A DNA stretch of 64,000 nt from Zoroaster sp. YZ-2022 (lineage: Eukaryota > Echinodermata > Asteroidea > Forcipulatida > Zoroasteridae): assembly GCA_029582265.1 (NCBI GenBank), contig CM055816.1, positions 21,757,843 through 21,821,842 on the forward strand, given 5' to 3'. Under the pieces are notes generated by a model. The model made no database searches and had not been told where the DNA came from. It saw only the letters and a program-made list of their open reading frames with translations. Positions 10,242 through 18,010 of the stretch are shown piece after piece (position 1 is the stretch's first letter; the number at the start of each line of letters is the position of its first letter). Both the position numbers and the translations under genes were made by a program.

Positions 10242-10860
10242 ATGGAAAATAAAGAGCGCTCCTACAACCAATCTTTATCCAAAATTAGAGGGTGTGATGC
10301 TAAATACTTCCGATAATGCGAACGATGTCAACGCGTTCCGTTTGCAAAAAACCGATAACATTCAAAAAGAATTACGAACTGAAAGAAATGAACGCGAAGC
10401 CGTATATAAAAAATATAATAAAATCATCAACACTTGTAGTATCGTAGAAACGATGGCAGAATTGGGCTGTATGGGAGCAGGGGCCATTGGAATCGCCAGT
10501 ATCGCCACCGTTGTATCATCACCCGTAGGATTTGTTTTAGAAGGATTAGCTTTAGGGTTAGGTGGTGCTGCGTTTGCTCTCAGATACACTAAATATAAAT
10601 TATCTAAAAAAGCTAAAAAACACGATGAAATTAGAGTCTTAGCTTCATCTAAACTTAACACTATTGAAAACCACATTTCAAAAGCGATCGAAGACGGTAT
10701 TATAAGCTCATCTGCGAAGAGCGCGATAAATTTTCTAAAATGAAAGAAAATATTCGTGCTAAATTTACAGCTAAAAATTACATCGATAAAGATCAAAAAG
10801 ATGTAAAACTCATCGACGAGGAAAACATAAAAAAAGATCTCATAGAAAAAATTATGAATT
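10242..10860 (+). pseudogene. Small coiled/Gly-Ala hairpin protein of the Polinton-like element, frameshifted
   Basis: The main open part is 10297-10743 (148 codons from ATG 10297). Order: a charged, probably coiled N-terminal segment (KELRTERNEREAVYKKY), a Gly/Ala-rich hydrophobic hairpin at about residues 55-95 (GCMGAGAIGIASIATVV, then GLALGLGGAAFAL), then a basic segment (KLSKKAKKHDE). An ATG at 10242 in another frame precedes it, and after about 10715 the acidic/basic continuation (KMKENIRAKF) is in a different frame, so at least two frameshifts are likely. The layout is one I associate with small accessory proteins of Polinton/adintovirus-like elements; function unknown, possibly virion- or membrane-associated (inference). 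Confidence 0.5.
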
Positions 10861-10965
10861 TAAAATCAACTTTACCGTAGAAGCTCACACTAGCAAAGCT
10901 AAATCTTATTATACTTTTAGCGACGTAGATGATACCGATTTGCAGCATGCGCAAGCTCTACTGGT
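10861..10965 (+). pseudogene. Truncated unidentified frame
   Basis: A short open stretch (FTVEAHTSKAKSYYTFSD and downstream) runs into the AT-rich insertion at about 10966 and is cut there. No family recognised. Confidence 0.35.
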
Positions 10966-11604
10966 TTATTTATTTATTTATTTATTTGTGTATGTAATTA
11001 TGTGTCTAATTATTTATATTAAAAAATTCAAATTTTTATTTATTTATTAATTTATTTATTTATATATTTATATTTATTTATTATTTACTTATAATTATCA
11101 ATTATCTATAATTATTTTGTTTTTGTTTTTGTTTTTATTTTAACCTGTATTTATTTATTGATTAATTATTTTGATTAATTGATTGATTATGTTTGTTTAG
11201 TTTGGAGGATATGTTGCTTTTAATGCTTGTTCATGTTTAAGCTTGGTTTTGGTTTTTGCTTATAGTATTCTTATTTAATTAGTACAATCTATGATTTTAT
11301 TATTTACATACTTTACTTTAAAGCTTTATTTAACTATTTATTTCACTTTATTTAATTTTGTTATAATTATAATTAAAACTTTATTTTATATTTATTGCTT
11401 CTTGTATTCTGTGTATCCATTCAACTTGGAGAACCCCTAGACAGAAACAATGTTTCTTTTGGGTAATCCTTCGGGAGTTGAATGGTATTGTGTTTTTTTT
11501 TGTACGTAAAGCATTCGTTTTATGTATTCCTTGTAATGTTGGTCATATATGTATTTGTTGATATATACCGAGAAATAAAATAGAAATAGAAATAGAAATA
11601 GCAA
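10966..11604 (+). mobile_element. Probable LINE 3' end nested in the Polinton-like element
   Basis: AT-rich sequence with no coding capacity. The right end is 'gaaataaaatagaaatagaa' repeated as an (ATAGAA)n-type tail at about 11573-11604, typical of 3' tails of non-LTR elements. Flanks 'caagctct' (near 10960) and 'caagcttt' (near 11606) may be a diverged target duplication. Family uncertain; it could instead be native AT-rich element sequence. Confidence 0.45.
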
Positions 11605-11712
11605 CAAGCTTTGCGAGCGCTACGCCACAAATGCGCTACGGCTTTGCCAGCTACCGCTCCAGCGCTTGCTCCAAGCGCTCCTCCACCGTATAAATTTTAA
11701 AATGTATATTCG
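11605..11712 (-). other. GC-richer Gly/Ala-coding stretch downstream of the CxxC gene
   Basis: One - strand frame reads LYGGGALGASAGAVAGKAVA, low-complexity Gly/Ala like some small virion proteins. It is short and interrupted by the insertion to its left, so this is only a suggestion. Confidence 0.25.
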
Positions 11713-12132
11713 CTATAAACGTGCTGTCTTTTTTAACAACTCTTTCAGCACGAGATTAAACAATCGTTTATTGTTCCATTCATTTAATTTATCGTTCCAT
11801 TCATTTAATTGCATTCTTAAACCTGCGGCTAGCTCTTTTTTTCTATTTTTAAACAACTCTTTCAGAAAGCGATTCAACAATTGTTTATCATTCCATTCGT
11901 TGTAGTTTATTTCATATCTCTTTTCTATTTTTATCATGCTTACACATTCTGTACAAAAATGGCTATAAGATTTTGTTCCATTTTTACATCTTCTACAGGG
12001 AGTCGGTATAACGTATCCACGTCGAATACGATACATATGTACACTTAGTCTATTACACTTGGCTGTTTTACCAACTAAAAGCCATTCACATGGAATAACT
12101 ATTTCTTCTCTCAAACTTTTGTTATTCATCAT
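11713..12132 (-). CDS. CxxC zinc-ribbon-like small protein of the Polinton-like element
   Basis: 139 codons from ATG 12132 (a second ATG follows at once). Residues 46-66 contain CRRC and, 11 residues on, CTEC, a paired CxxC arrangement that would bind zinc. The C-terminal half is charged and holds a duplicated segment (QLNRFLKELFKNRKKE-like, then FNLVLKELLKK), likely helical; each half also contains NEWNDK. The intact frame contrasts with the broken genes on the + strand of this element. Preceded directly by the promoter-like block 12133-12181. No named family recognised; a transcription or DNA-binding role is only inferred from the CxxC pairs. Confidence 0.6.
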   Translation of the reverse strand: MMNNKSLREEIVIPCEWLLVGKTAKCNRLSVHMYRIRRGYVIPTPCRRCKNGTKSYSHFCTECVSMIKIEKRYEINYNEWNDKQLLNRFLKELFKNRKKELAAGLRMQLNEWNDKLNEWNNKRLFNLVLKELLKKTARL

Positions 12133-12181
12133 CTCTTTTATTATAATACTAGATAATATTATTTTATTATTTCATTTTTTT
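12133..12181 (-). promoter_or_regulatory. Promoter-like AT block, copy 2
   Basis: On the - strand, 'aaatgaaataataaaataat' then 'attatctagtattataataa' then 'aagaga' and ATG at 12132. Nearly identical to the blocks at 8851-8899 and 12667-12715. Since this copy lies between two genes and not in a terminal repeat, it is not explained by repeat homogenisation alone. Confidence 0.65.
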
Positions 12182-12666
12182 TAAGTTCTAATATAATTTA
12201 TATTATCATATTCATAAAAATCAATAAAGTGTGCAAAACTAAGAGCCATCTTCTCAATACAATCATAGGTCCATCCGTTTTCTGTATACATTTTTATCTT
12301 ATCATTTAGTTCTATAAAACATTCAACTAATCCTATATCAATATCATTCATAGTTCGTATTGATTCTTTAAATTTTTTGGTAGAAAAATTTATTAACTCT
12401 TTCGTATTTAAAAAAAATATATACGAGGTGTCTTTTCGAAATTTTATTTGTAAATATAACTTAAACTTTAAGTAATCAGATTTTTTCTTTTCTAATAATC
12501 TTTTAATTCCCACATTTAGATTCTTTATATCTTCTGTTTTACTAGCGTAGCCGCTAAGGATATGTAATTCATGAACAAGGGGGATATCCATCCTTTCTAT
12601 TATTAAGTTAAACCTCCCCAAATTTATACTCTCTAATGTTATTTCTTCAAAATGTAAATCTTCCAT
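12181..12666 (-). CDS. Small protein of the Polinton-like element, paralogous to the left-end polymerase-associated frame
   Basis: 161 codons from ATG 12666, which lies inside the right terminal repeat; its first residues (MED) parallel the MEE encoded from ATG 8900 in the left one. The C-terminal ~55 residues (IDIGLVECFIELNDKI, GWTYDCIEKMAL, ending in YI plus two residues) align with the left frame's IEVELATCF, GWIVDRIEKLEL and SYI ending. The frame is intact and ends before the stop that overlaps the upstream block of the next gene. Function unknown; it may be a free-standing version of the domain preceding the polymerase. The palindromic word 'agcgtagccgctaagg' (12544-12559) lies within it. 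Confidence 0.6.
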   Translation of the reverse strand: MEDLHFEEITLESINLGRFNLIIERMDIPLVHELHILSGYASKTEDIKNLNVGIKRLLEKKKSDYLKFKLYLQIKFRKDTSYIFFLNTKELINFSTKKFKESIRTMNDIDIGLVECFIELNDKIKMYTENGWTYDCIEKMALSFAHFIDFYEYDNINYIRT

Positions 12667-12987
12667 ACTCTCTTTTATTATAATACTAGATAATATTATT
12701 TTATTATTTCATTTTTTTAAGTAACATTTTCGTTATCTAATTTTTTAAGTAACATTTTCGTTATCTTTTTATTTATTTATTAATTAATTTTTTTCACCTA
12801 ACATCACACTCACCTACCCATCTCATTGATGACGTCATCAATGACGTCATCACACTCACCTACCCATCTCATCCATGACGTCATCAATGACGTCATCACC
12901 CTTCCCTTTTTAGTGATTTTCAACAAGTTACGCCCCTTTTAGGTAAAAATCGCTACATGCACTAGGAGCCCCATTTACATTACTACT
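12660..12987 (-). repeat. Right terminal inverted repeat of the Polinton-like element
   Basis: Reverse complement of 8585-8908 with a few small differences (an A-run length change and a short AT insertion near 12765-12790). Contains promoter-like block copy 3 (12667-12715) and four ATGACGTCAT palindromes (12827-12893). Confidence 0.92.
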
Positions 12988-12993
12988 AGTTGA

Positions 12994-13360
12994 CACACCA
13001 TTCGGAACTCGTATATGTAAAGTACAAGACAACTATTAATTAAGTCTAACTATTGAATAACGCTACCACTTTTGTCATACATGTTATGAGTGACTTTTAT
13101 TATTGTTGAGTAGAGAGAATGATAATAAACCAACCCCATTTGATATTGTCACAACAAAGTTTGTGTCCGCCCTTATTATTTTGTTGACCCACAATAGTGG
13201 GAATGCAACAGCACCAATAGACAATCCTCTATCTAGTCATAGTAACAGTAACATGGACATCCGGTGGATGCCTTTATTTAATAGACACTAATGAGCAACC
13301 CTCTATACAGCTATAATAATAGAGAACAGTGGCTGTGACGTATACGTTTAACCTAATACA
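12994..13360. repeat. Diverged units of the 90-bp repeat
   Basis: About 13205-13340 contains 'agcaccaatagacaatcctc' and 'gagcaaccctctatacagct', clearly the 7681-8140 repeat with many changes. The rest (12994-13190) is unassigned. Confidence 0.7.
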
Positions 13361-14362
13361 TTAAGGCCCTGTCACACCATGGCGTATGGCCTGAACGTAT
13401 ACCGACGTATACAAAAAATAGATCGAAAATTGTCAGAGTCCAAGAACGTCCAACTTCCCAACGAATTGCATCTGAAAAGTCGACATCGGTGTTGGAATGG
13501 ACGTATCCATAGCGTATCCATAGCGTATTTAACGTATACATAGCGTATGACTAACGTATTGATAGCGTATCACTAACTTATAACAAACTTATGACAGCGT
13601 ATCACAGCGTATGCGAGCGTATGACCAACGTATGCTTAACGTATTCGTAGCGTATGTCTGCCGTGTTCGACGTATCCTCAGCGTATCCTCGGCGTACAAC
13701 GAACACGCTCTCTGATGATGATGGGTTGATGATGGGTTGATGTGTTCAGCACGACAGACCATGAAGAAGTGAGGATGAGTTACTGAAGGGACCCATATAT
13801 ATACTCAAACCCCCCCATAAGTTCCCAAAACGCCGAATGCTCGCTAGCTGTACGGCACATATGCTAGCTGTACTGTAGAAACACGTTATATACGTTACAC
13901 GATCGCCAGGCATAAGTTGTGCATAATGTGGATACGTCAGAATACGTCGAGACTCGTTGGAGATACGTCAGGCATAGGTTAGACATACGTTATCAACTCG
14001 TTATCACTACGTTGGCTGTACGTTTCCCCGTCAGCCGACGTACATCAACGTATACCAACTTACGAGTAACGTACCTCTAACGTATGTCAGCGTATGTCAA
14101 CGTATGTCTAACGTACCACGAACTTACCGGGAACTTATGCAGAACGTATTAAGCACACGTTGAGTACGCCGAGAAATTTTGAACATGCTCAATAATTTTT
14201 CGCGGGTTCGACGTGTTCCAAATTTTCACAGCGTGCTCTTAACGTAAACGACGTATCCCCAACTTACCCCTAACTTATATCAGCGTACACCAACGTACAC
14301 CAACGTATTTTCGATATTTCGTATACGTTCAGGCCATACGCCATGGTGTGACAGGGCCTTTA
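13361..14362. mobile_element. Harbinger-like TIR element, 996 bp, with helically phased motif array
   Basis: Ends match in inverse orientation over about 35 bp, beginning 'aggccctgtcacaccatggc' at 13364 and ending at 14359. The flanking 3-bp repeats are TTA (13361-13363 and 14360-14362), as for PIF/Harbinger elements (TWA target). There is no transposase. The interior is packed with CGTAT-like words (CGTAT, CGTAC, CTTAT, CTTAC) at 9-11 bp steps: for example C of CGTAT at 13502, 13513, 13524, 13533, 13544, 13555, 13566, then CTTAT at 13577 and 13588, CGTAT at 13598, 13608, 13618, 13629, 13640 and 13651. Confidence 0.85.
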
Positions 14363-14448
14363 CACACGACCAGCCTGTAGCCTGCAGATACGTGACCTGT
14401 GACGTCATGCCTTAATCAAAACAGGATGAGCGCGCATACCGAGCGCTG

Positions 14449-14500
14449 TACATTCCCTTTAATTATTTGCTCATAAATAATTAAAGGGAAGGTACAGCAT
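14449..14500. repeat. Hairpin-forming inverted repeat
   Basis: 'gctgtacattccctttaatt' is matched by 'aattaaagggaaggtacagc' a few bases on, giving a stem of about 23 bp with one bulge. The right arm begins the first partial unit of the adjacent 81-bp array. Confidence 0.8.
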
Positions 14501-14614
14501 TGTAAATGTTGGCAAAAATGCTTCGTTGATTATGCTTACTCTCTTTGAATCAAGATATACATTGAAGGGAAGGTACAACATTGGTAATGTTGGCAAAACT
14601 GCTTCTATGAGTAT
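14501..14614. repeat. Left part of 81-bp tandem array
   Basis: One diverged and one near-consensus unit ('tatgcttactctctttgaat', 'gaagggaaggtacaacattg') before the LTR insertion. Continues at 15781. Confidence 0.9.
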
Positions 14615-15784
14615 TGTGGCGGTTTATTTCGACGCCGGGGGAAACCCAAGAGACTGATCTTATTGAACCAGGGACACCGACCAGCGCCTATTATCCAACA
14701 AAAATATTTATTAACCTTGCGCACGGGTGAGCGGCTACCCGAACACAAGGGGGGATAATTAACGAACGGCGGACTAAGCCAAGGGGCAGTTCGTTTTGGT
14801 GAAAATGTACCACCGCCCAGGGAATGATTATACCTCAATGGAATTAGAGCAATTACCAGTAACCTCAATAAACCTCACACGGATACAGTGTTACCAAAGA
14901 CAGTAATTAAATGGTTTATTCTGATCAATGATTCTTTTATAAAGTCTTGTATTAAATTACAATGGCAAAGGTAAGGCTATACCTCACCTCATTGCTTTCT
15001 TTAAATACAATTCAATAACTTTATATGCACAATCCTCACAATATACCTCAGTGAGAATAACCTCGTGGTAAACCTCACCACGAATCTTAAAACCAGTATA
15101 CCTCAACTGGGCTAGCTCACTGCCAGCTTAGCCCTGCAACAGGTATACCTCACAACAGGTTATAATATTAACCACAATACAGATCAAGTGAAATATCGGT
15201 AACAGATTATCTAACGGGGTTTATTACACCTGAGGATTACCATAACCCTCACAGGAACCCAGAGCGCTACAACCAATGAACCTCACCGGGTTAGCAAGCA
15301 CAAAGGTAATAGGAATACAATCCAGCCGTCAATCCCACCAGAGGTGTACTACAAACAGCATGTAATCCTCAACCCTCCTATGCTCCTCAGCCTTCCCAAT
15401 AATAGGTCCAACACTCACGCTCACTCACGTTCCCAAAACAATCCTTCCCCAAACAAAGTTATATTACCTCGCTCTACCCGCAGCTAGCTGTCGGCGACTC
15501 AGGGAGTTCCGCAGTTCCAGCCTACACACTGAACGCACACAATCCCACACACGGCCCAGCCAGTCAAGCGACAAATCACAGCGATAAACGCATCAATATA
15601 GCACGGTTCCCCTATTGAACTCTAATCTCCGACTGCCCTCCGACCCCGCCAGTGCTGCTGCTTAACTGCCCGGCGCAGACCCCACGCGACGCAGACCGGC
15701 GCATAGCGTCGCTGGCGAAAGACGCAGTAAACTCGCAACAGTCCACTAGGCCGGACTAGACTTGCCCCTGTTCCGTCACAGTAT
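14611..15784 (-). mobile_element. Solo LTR, 1166 bp (14615-15780), probable Gypsy-type
   Basis: Read on the - strand it starts TGTGACGGAACAGGGG and ends AATAAACCGCCACA, giving TG...CA ends and a polyadenylation-like AATAAA near the 3' end. It is flanked by GTAT at 14611-14614 and 15781-15784, and removing it with one GTAT restores the 81-bp array exactly. It is GC-richer than its surroundings and holds repeated 'acctca' words. No internal coding region, so an LTR-LTR recombination product. Confidence 0.88.
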
Positions 15785-16452
15785 GCTTACTCTCTTTGAA
15801 TCAAGATATACATTGAAGAGAAGGTACAACATTGGTAATGTTGGCCAAACTGCTTCTATGAGTATGCTTACTCTCTTTGAATCAAGATATACATTGAAGG
15901 GAAGGTACAACATTGGTAATGGTGGCCAAACTGCTTCTATGAGTATGCTTACTCTCTTTGAATCAAGATATACATTGAAGGGAAGGTACAACATTGGTAA
16001 TGTTGGCCAAACTGCTTCTATGAGTATGCTTACTCTCTTTGAATCAAGATATACATTGAAGGGAAGGTACAACATTGGTAATGTGGCAAAACTGCTTATG
16101 AGTATGCTTACTCTCTTTGAATCAAGATATACATTGAAGGGAAGGTACAACATTGGTAATGTTGGCAAAACTGCTTCTATGAGTATGCTTACTCTCTTTG
16201 AATCAAGATATACATTGAAGGGAAGGTACAACATTGGTAATGTTGGCCAAACTGCTTCTATGAGTATGCTTACTCTCTTTGAATCAAGATATACATTGAA
16301 GGGAAGGCACAACATTGGTAATGTGGCAAAACTGCTTATGAGTATGCTTACTCTCTTTGAATCAAGATATACATTGAAGGGAGGGTACAACATTGGTAAT
16401 GTTGGAACAACTACGTCTATGAGTATGCTTACTATCTTTAAATCAAGATATA
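15781..16452. repeat. 81-bp tandem array, about eight units
   Basis: Units start 'gtatgcttactctctttgaa' at 15781, 15862, 15943 and 16024 onward. The fourth and seventh units are 75 bp, with the same 6-bp loss (in 'gttggccaaactgcttctat'). Since 81 and 75 are multiples of three, open frames run through on both strands; I read these as by-products. The unit in reverse complement resembles 35398-35465 and 52585-52640 ('gcagttttgcca', 'ccatcccttcaac'), so the array probably derives from that dispersed LINE-like repeat. Confidence 0.93.
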
Positions 16453-16860
16453 GGCCTACACTAAACAATCAACCGGTAACAATGGGAGTGAACGTGACAA
16501 CCCCCACCCAGTCTGTCCGAGACCTAAGCCTCACCGTGGGCCCTCCCGCTCAGAATTCGGATCCTAAACAGAAACAGTCTCACTCAAGTGCCCCTTGAAA
16601 ATCTTGGTGGACCCAAGTGTCCTACTAACAGCTTACTGAACCAACACTAGTAACGCGGCTGTAACCAACCTGTTAGAGCTAGTGCCGTCTTTCCTAAATT
16701 CGAATTATTGACAATAATTTCACTTTTTTAAAGGAAGGATCAATTAAAATACTGCTCCTATAATACAGGGTAGGACCTTCATGAAACAAGCAATATTTGA
16801 ATGTTTCTTCTTATTACATATTGTCGTTCAACAAGAAAATAGGCCTATTAACAAGTATCC
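16453..16860. other. Intergenic, nothing recognised
   Basis: The right part carries 'aaaggaaggatcaattaaaa', related to the hairpin arm at 14449-14500 and to 17620-17650. Confidence 0.4.
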
Positions 16861-16861
16861 A

Positions 16862-17196
16862 AATCCCGAGTTCGAATCAAGCCCGAGTCGCATGTGAAGT
16901 TTTTTCACAGACACTCGGAAAGCACTGAATATACAGTGCTAATTAAATCAATTGTTTATCACCCAACGCAAGAATTTCATCAAACTATAAATATCGCGGC
17001 ACCCGCTACTATATAGGATTCTAGCCAGCCAATCGACATCAGGCAAGCTCGGTGGTCGAGAGGTTAAGACGTCTGCACTAGTAAGCAGGAGGTCGTGGGT
17101 TCGAATCCCTTTTTTTTCACAGACACTGTAGGTGCAGGGCAAAATTAAATCAATAATTGTTTATCACCCGACTCAAGAATTTCATCAAACTATAAA
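16862..17196 (+). mobile_element. Two tandem copies of a tRNA-derived SINE
   Basis: The second copy (17043-17196) has a tRNA-like head: A-box TGGTCGAGAGG (17053-17063) and B-box GGTTCGAATCC (17098-17108), then 'ttttttcacagacact' and a body ending 'agaatttcatcaaactataa'. The first copy (16862-16990) has a decayed B-box (GAGTTCGAATCAA) and the same body. The head cannot be scored as a functional tRNA by eye, since the acceptor stem is not convincing. Confidence 0.75.
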
Positions 17197-17690
17197 GTAT
17201 TCAAAATAGTTATGTCTTCATTCTTACATGGAATTTAGGAAAGAGTACTCTTTCCTAAATTCGAAGATTATTTTACTTTTCTTAAAAATGACATAACCTC
17301 AGACAAATATATGTATAGGGAAATTAAATATAACTGCACGAAGTAAAATTCATTTGATTATTTGTCCGGTATCTGGTGTAATTCATGAGCCTTGAAGTGT
17401 GACGTCAGATCTTCAGGTTAGCCCTATGAATTTAACGGTAAGTGCTATGAAATAAGAAGCACTTAGTATTAAAGCAAGACATTGGTTGCTTAGCGGCTCT
17501 ATGAAATTAGACCAAGAGCTTTTGTTATAATTCATTTATGCTTATGACTTCATTGTAATGCTGGCTGATCTTGTACGTGACAATACACGAACTCTTCATG
17601 AAAAATATAATAAGGATTTATCCTCATAAATAATTAAAAGGAAGGATCAGGCTCACCCACTAAATAGTCAATCATGCAATCACGTATTTC
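17197..17690. other. Upstream region of lectin gene 1, no gene seen
   Basis: 17380-17430 ('tgaagtgtgacgtcagatct') resembles 22795-22835 ('cgaagcgtgacgtcagatct'), a small dispersed repeat. Nothing else assigned. Confidence 0.45.
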
Positions 17691-18010
17691 CATGCTGTCA
17701 GTAACATTAGCTGTTAACCAATCAGCTTATAGTATGTAAATTACCTCCACTAATTAACCAATCATTGCTTTACACAATTAGCTCAATTCTTTGGTAGAAT
17801 ATGCCAAGAATCCCGCCTACACTCATCGCGCGAAGCTGTTTCATTTCTACACTGTACTGTGTGCTGTAGAGTCGTTATTCTACCGGTGTCGCAAAAATAC
17901 TTGGCTACGATATAAACCGTTAGTTCTATTCATCTGATTGGACTAGAATTATTTGAATCCGTCTTTTTCAAATACATTCTGAATAAACAATTGAAAACAT
18001 CAATTTCAAA
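17691..18010 (+). promoter_or_regulatory. Promoter region of lectin gene 1
   Basis: CCAAT boxes at 17718-17722 and 17758-17762, a degraded TATA-like 'gaatatgcc' near 17798, and the block 'tttctacactgt' near 17844 shared with gene 2 (56627-56638), a candidate initiator. Downstream 'gtgtcgcaaaaatactt' resembles gene 2's 'ggtgataccgaaatactt'. Gene 1 lacks the clean TATAAA found upstream of gene 2. Confidence 0.6.

Larger units (their letters stand above)
8579..12993. mobile_element. Polinton/Maverick- or adintovirus-like element, 4.4 kb, internally deleted
   Basis: The TIRs at 8585-8908 and 12660-12987 match almost base for base and begin AGTAGTAATG; Polintons typically start with AG. The flanks repeat 'tagttga' (8579-8585 and 12987-12993), a 6-bp target duplication with one base of overlap with the TIR, as expected for Polinton integration. 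Inside are a broken frame resembling the N-terminal region of protein-primed family B DNA polymerases of such elements, a Gly/Ala-rich hairpin-like protein, a CxxC protein and a small protein read inward from the right end. I see no integrase, protease, packaging ATPase or capsid gene, so this is a non-autonomous remnant. Family assignment rests on the ends plus one recalled motif block. Confidence 0.8.

Noticed and set aside
15762..16598. 278-codon + strand and 230-codon - strand repeat proteins
   Set aside because: Both frames exist only because the array unit is 81 or 75 bp. I kept the triplet-preserving deletions as an observation but not as a gene call.
17043..17115. Functional tRNA gene
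   Set aside because: A and B boxes are good, but the acceptor stem does not pair convincingly and the sequence continues into a repeated SINE body.
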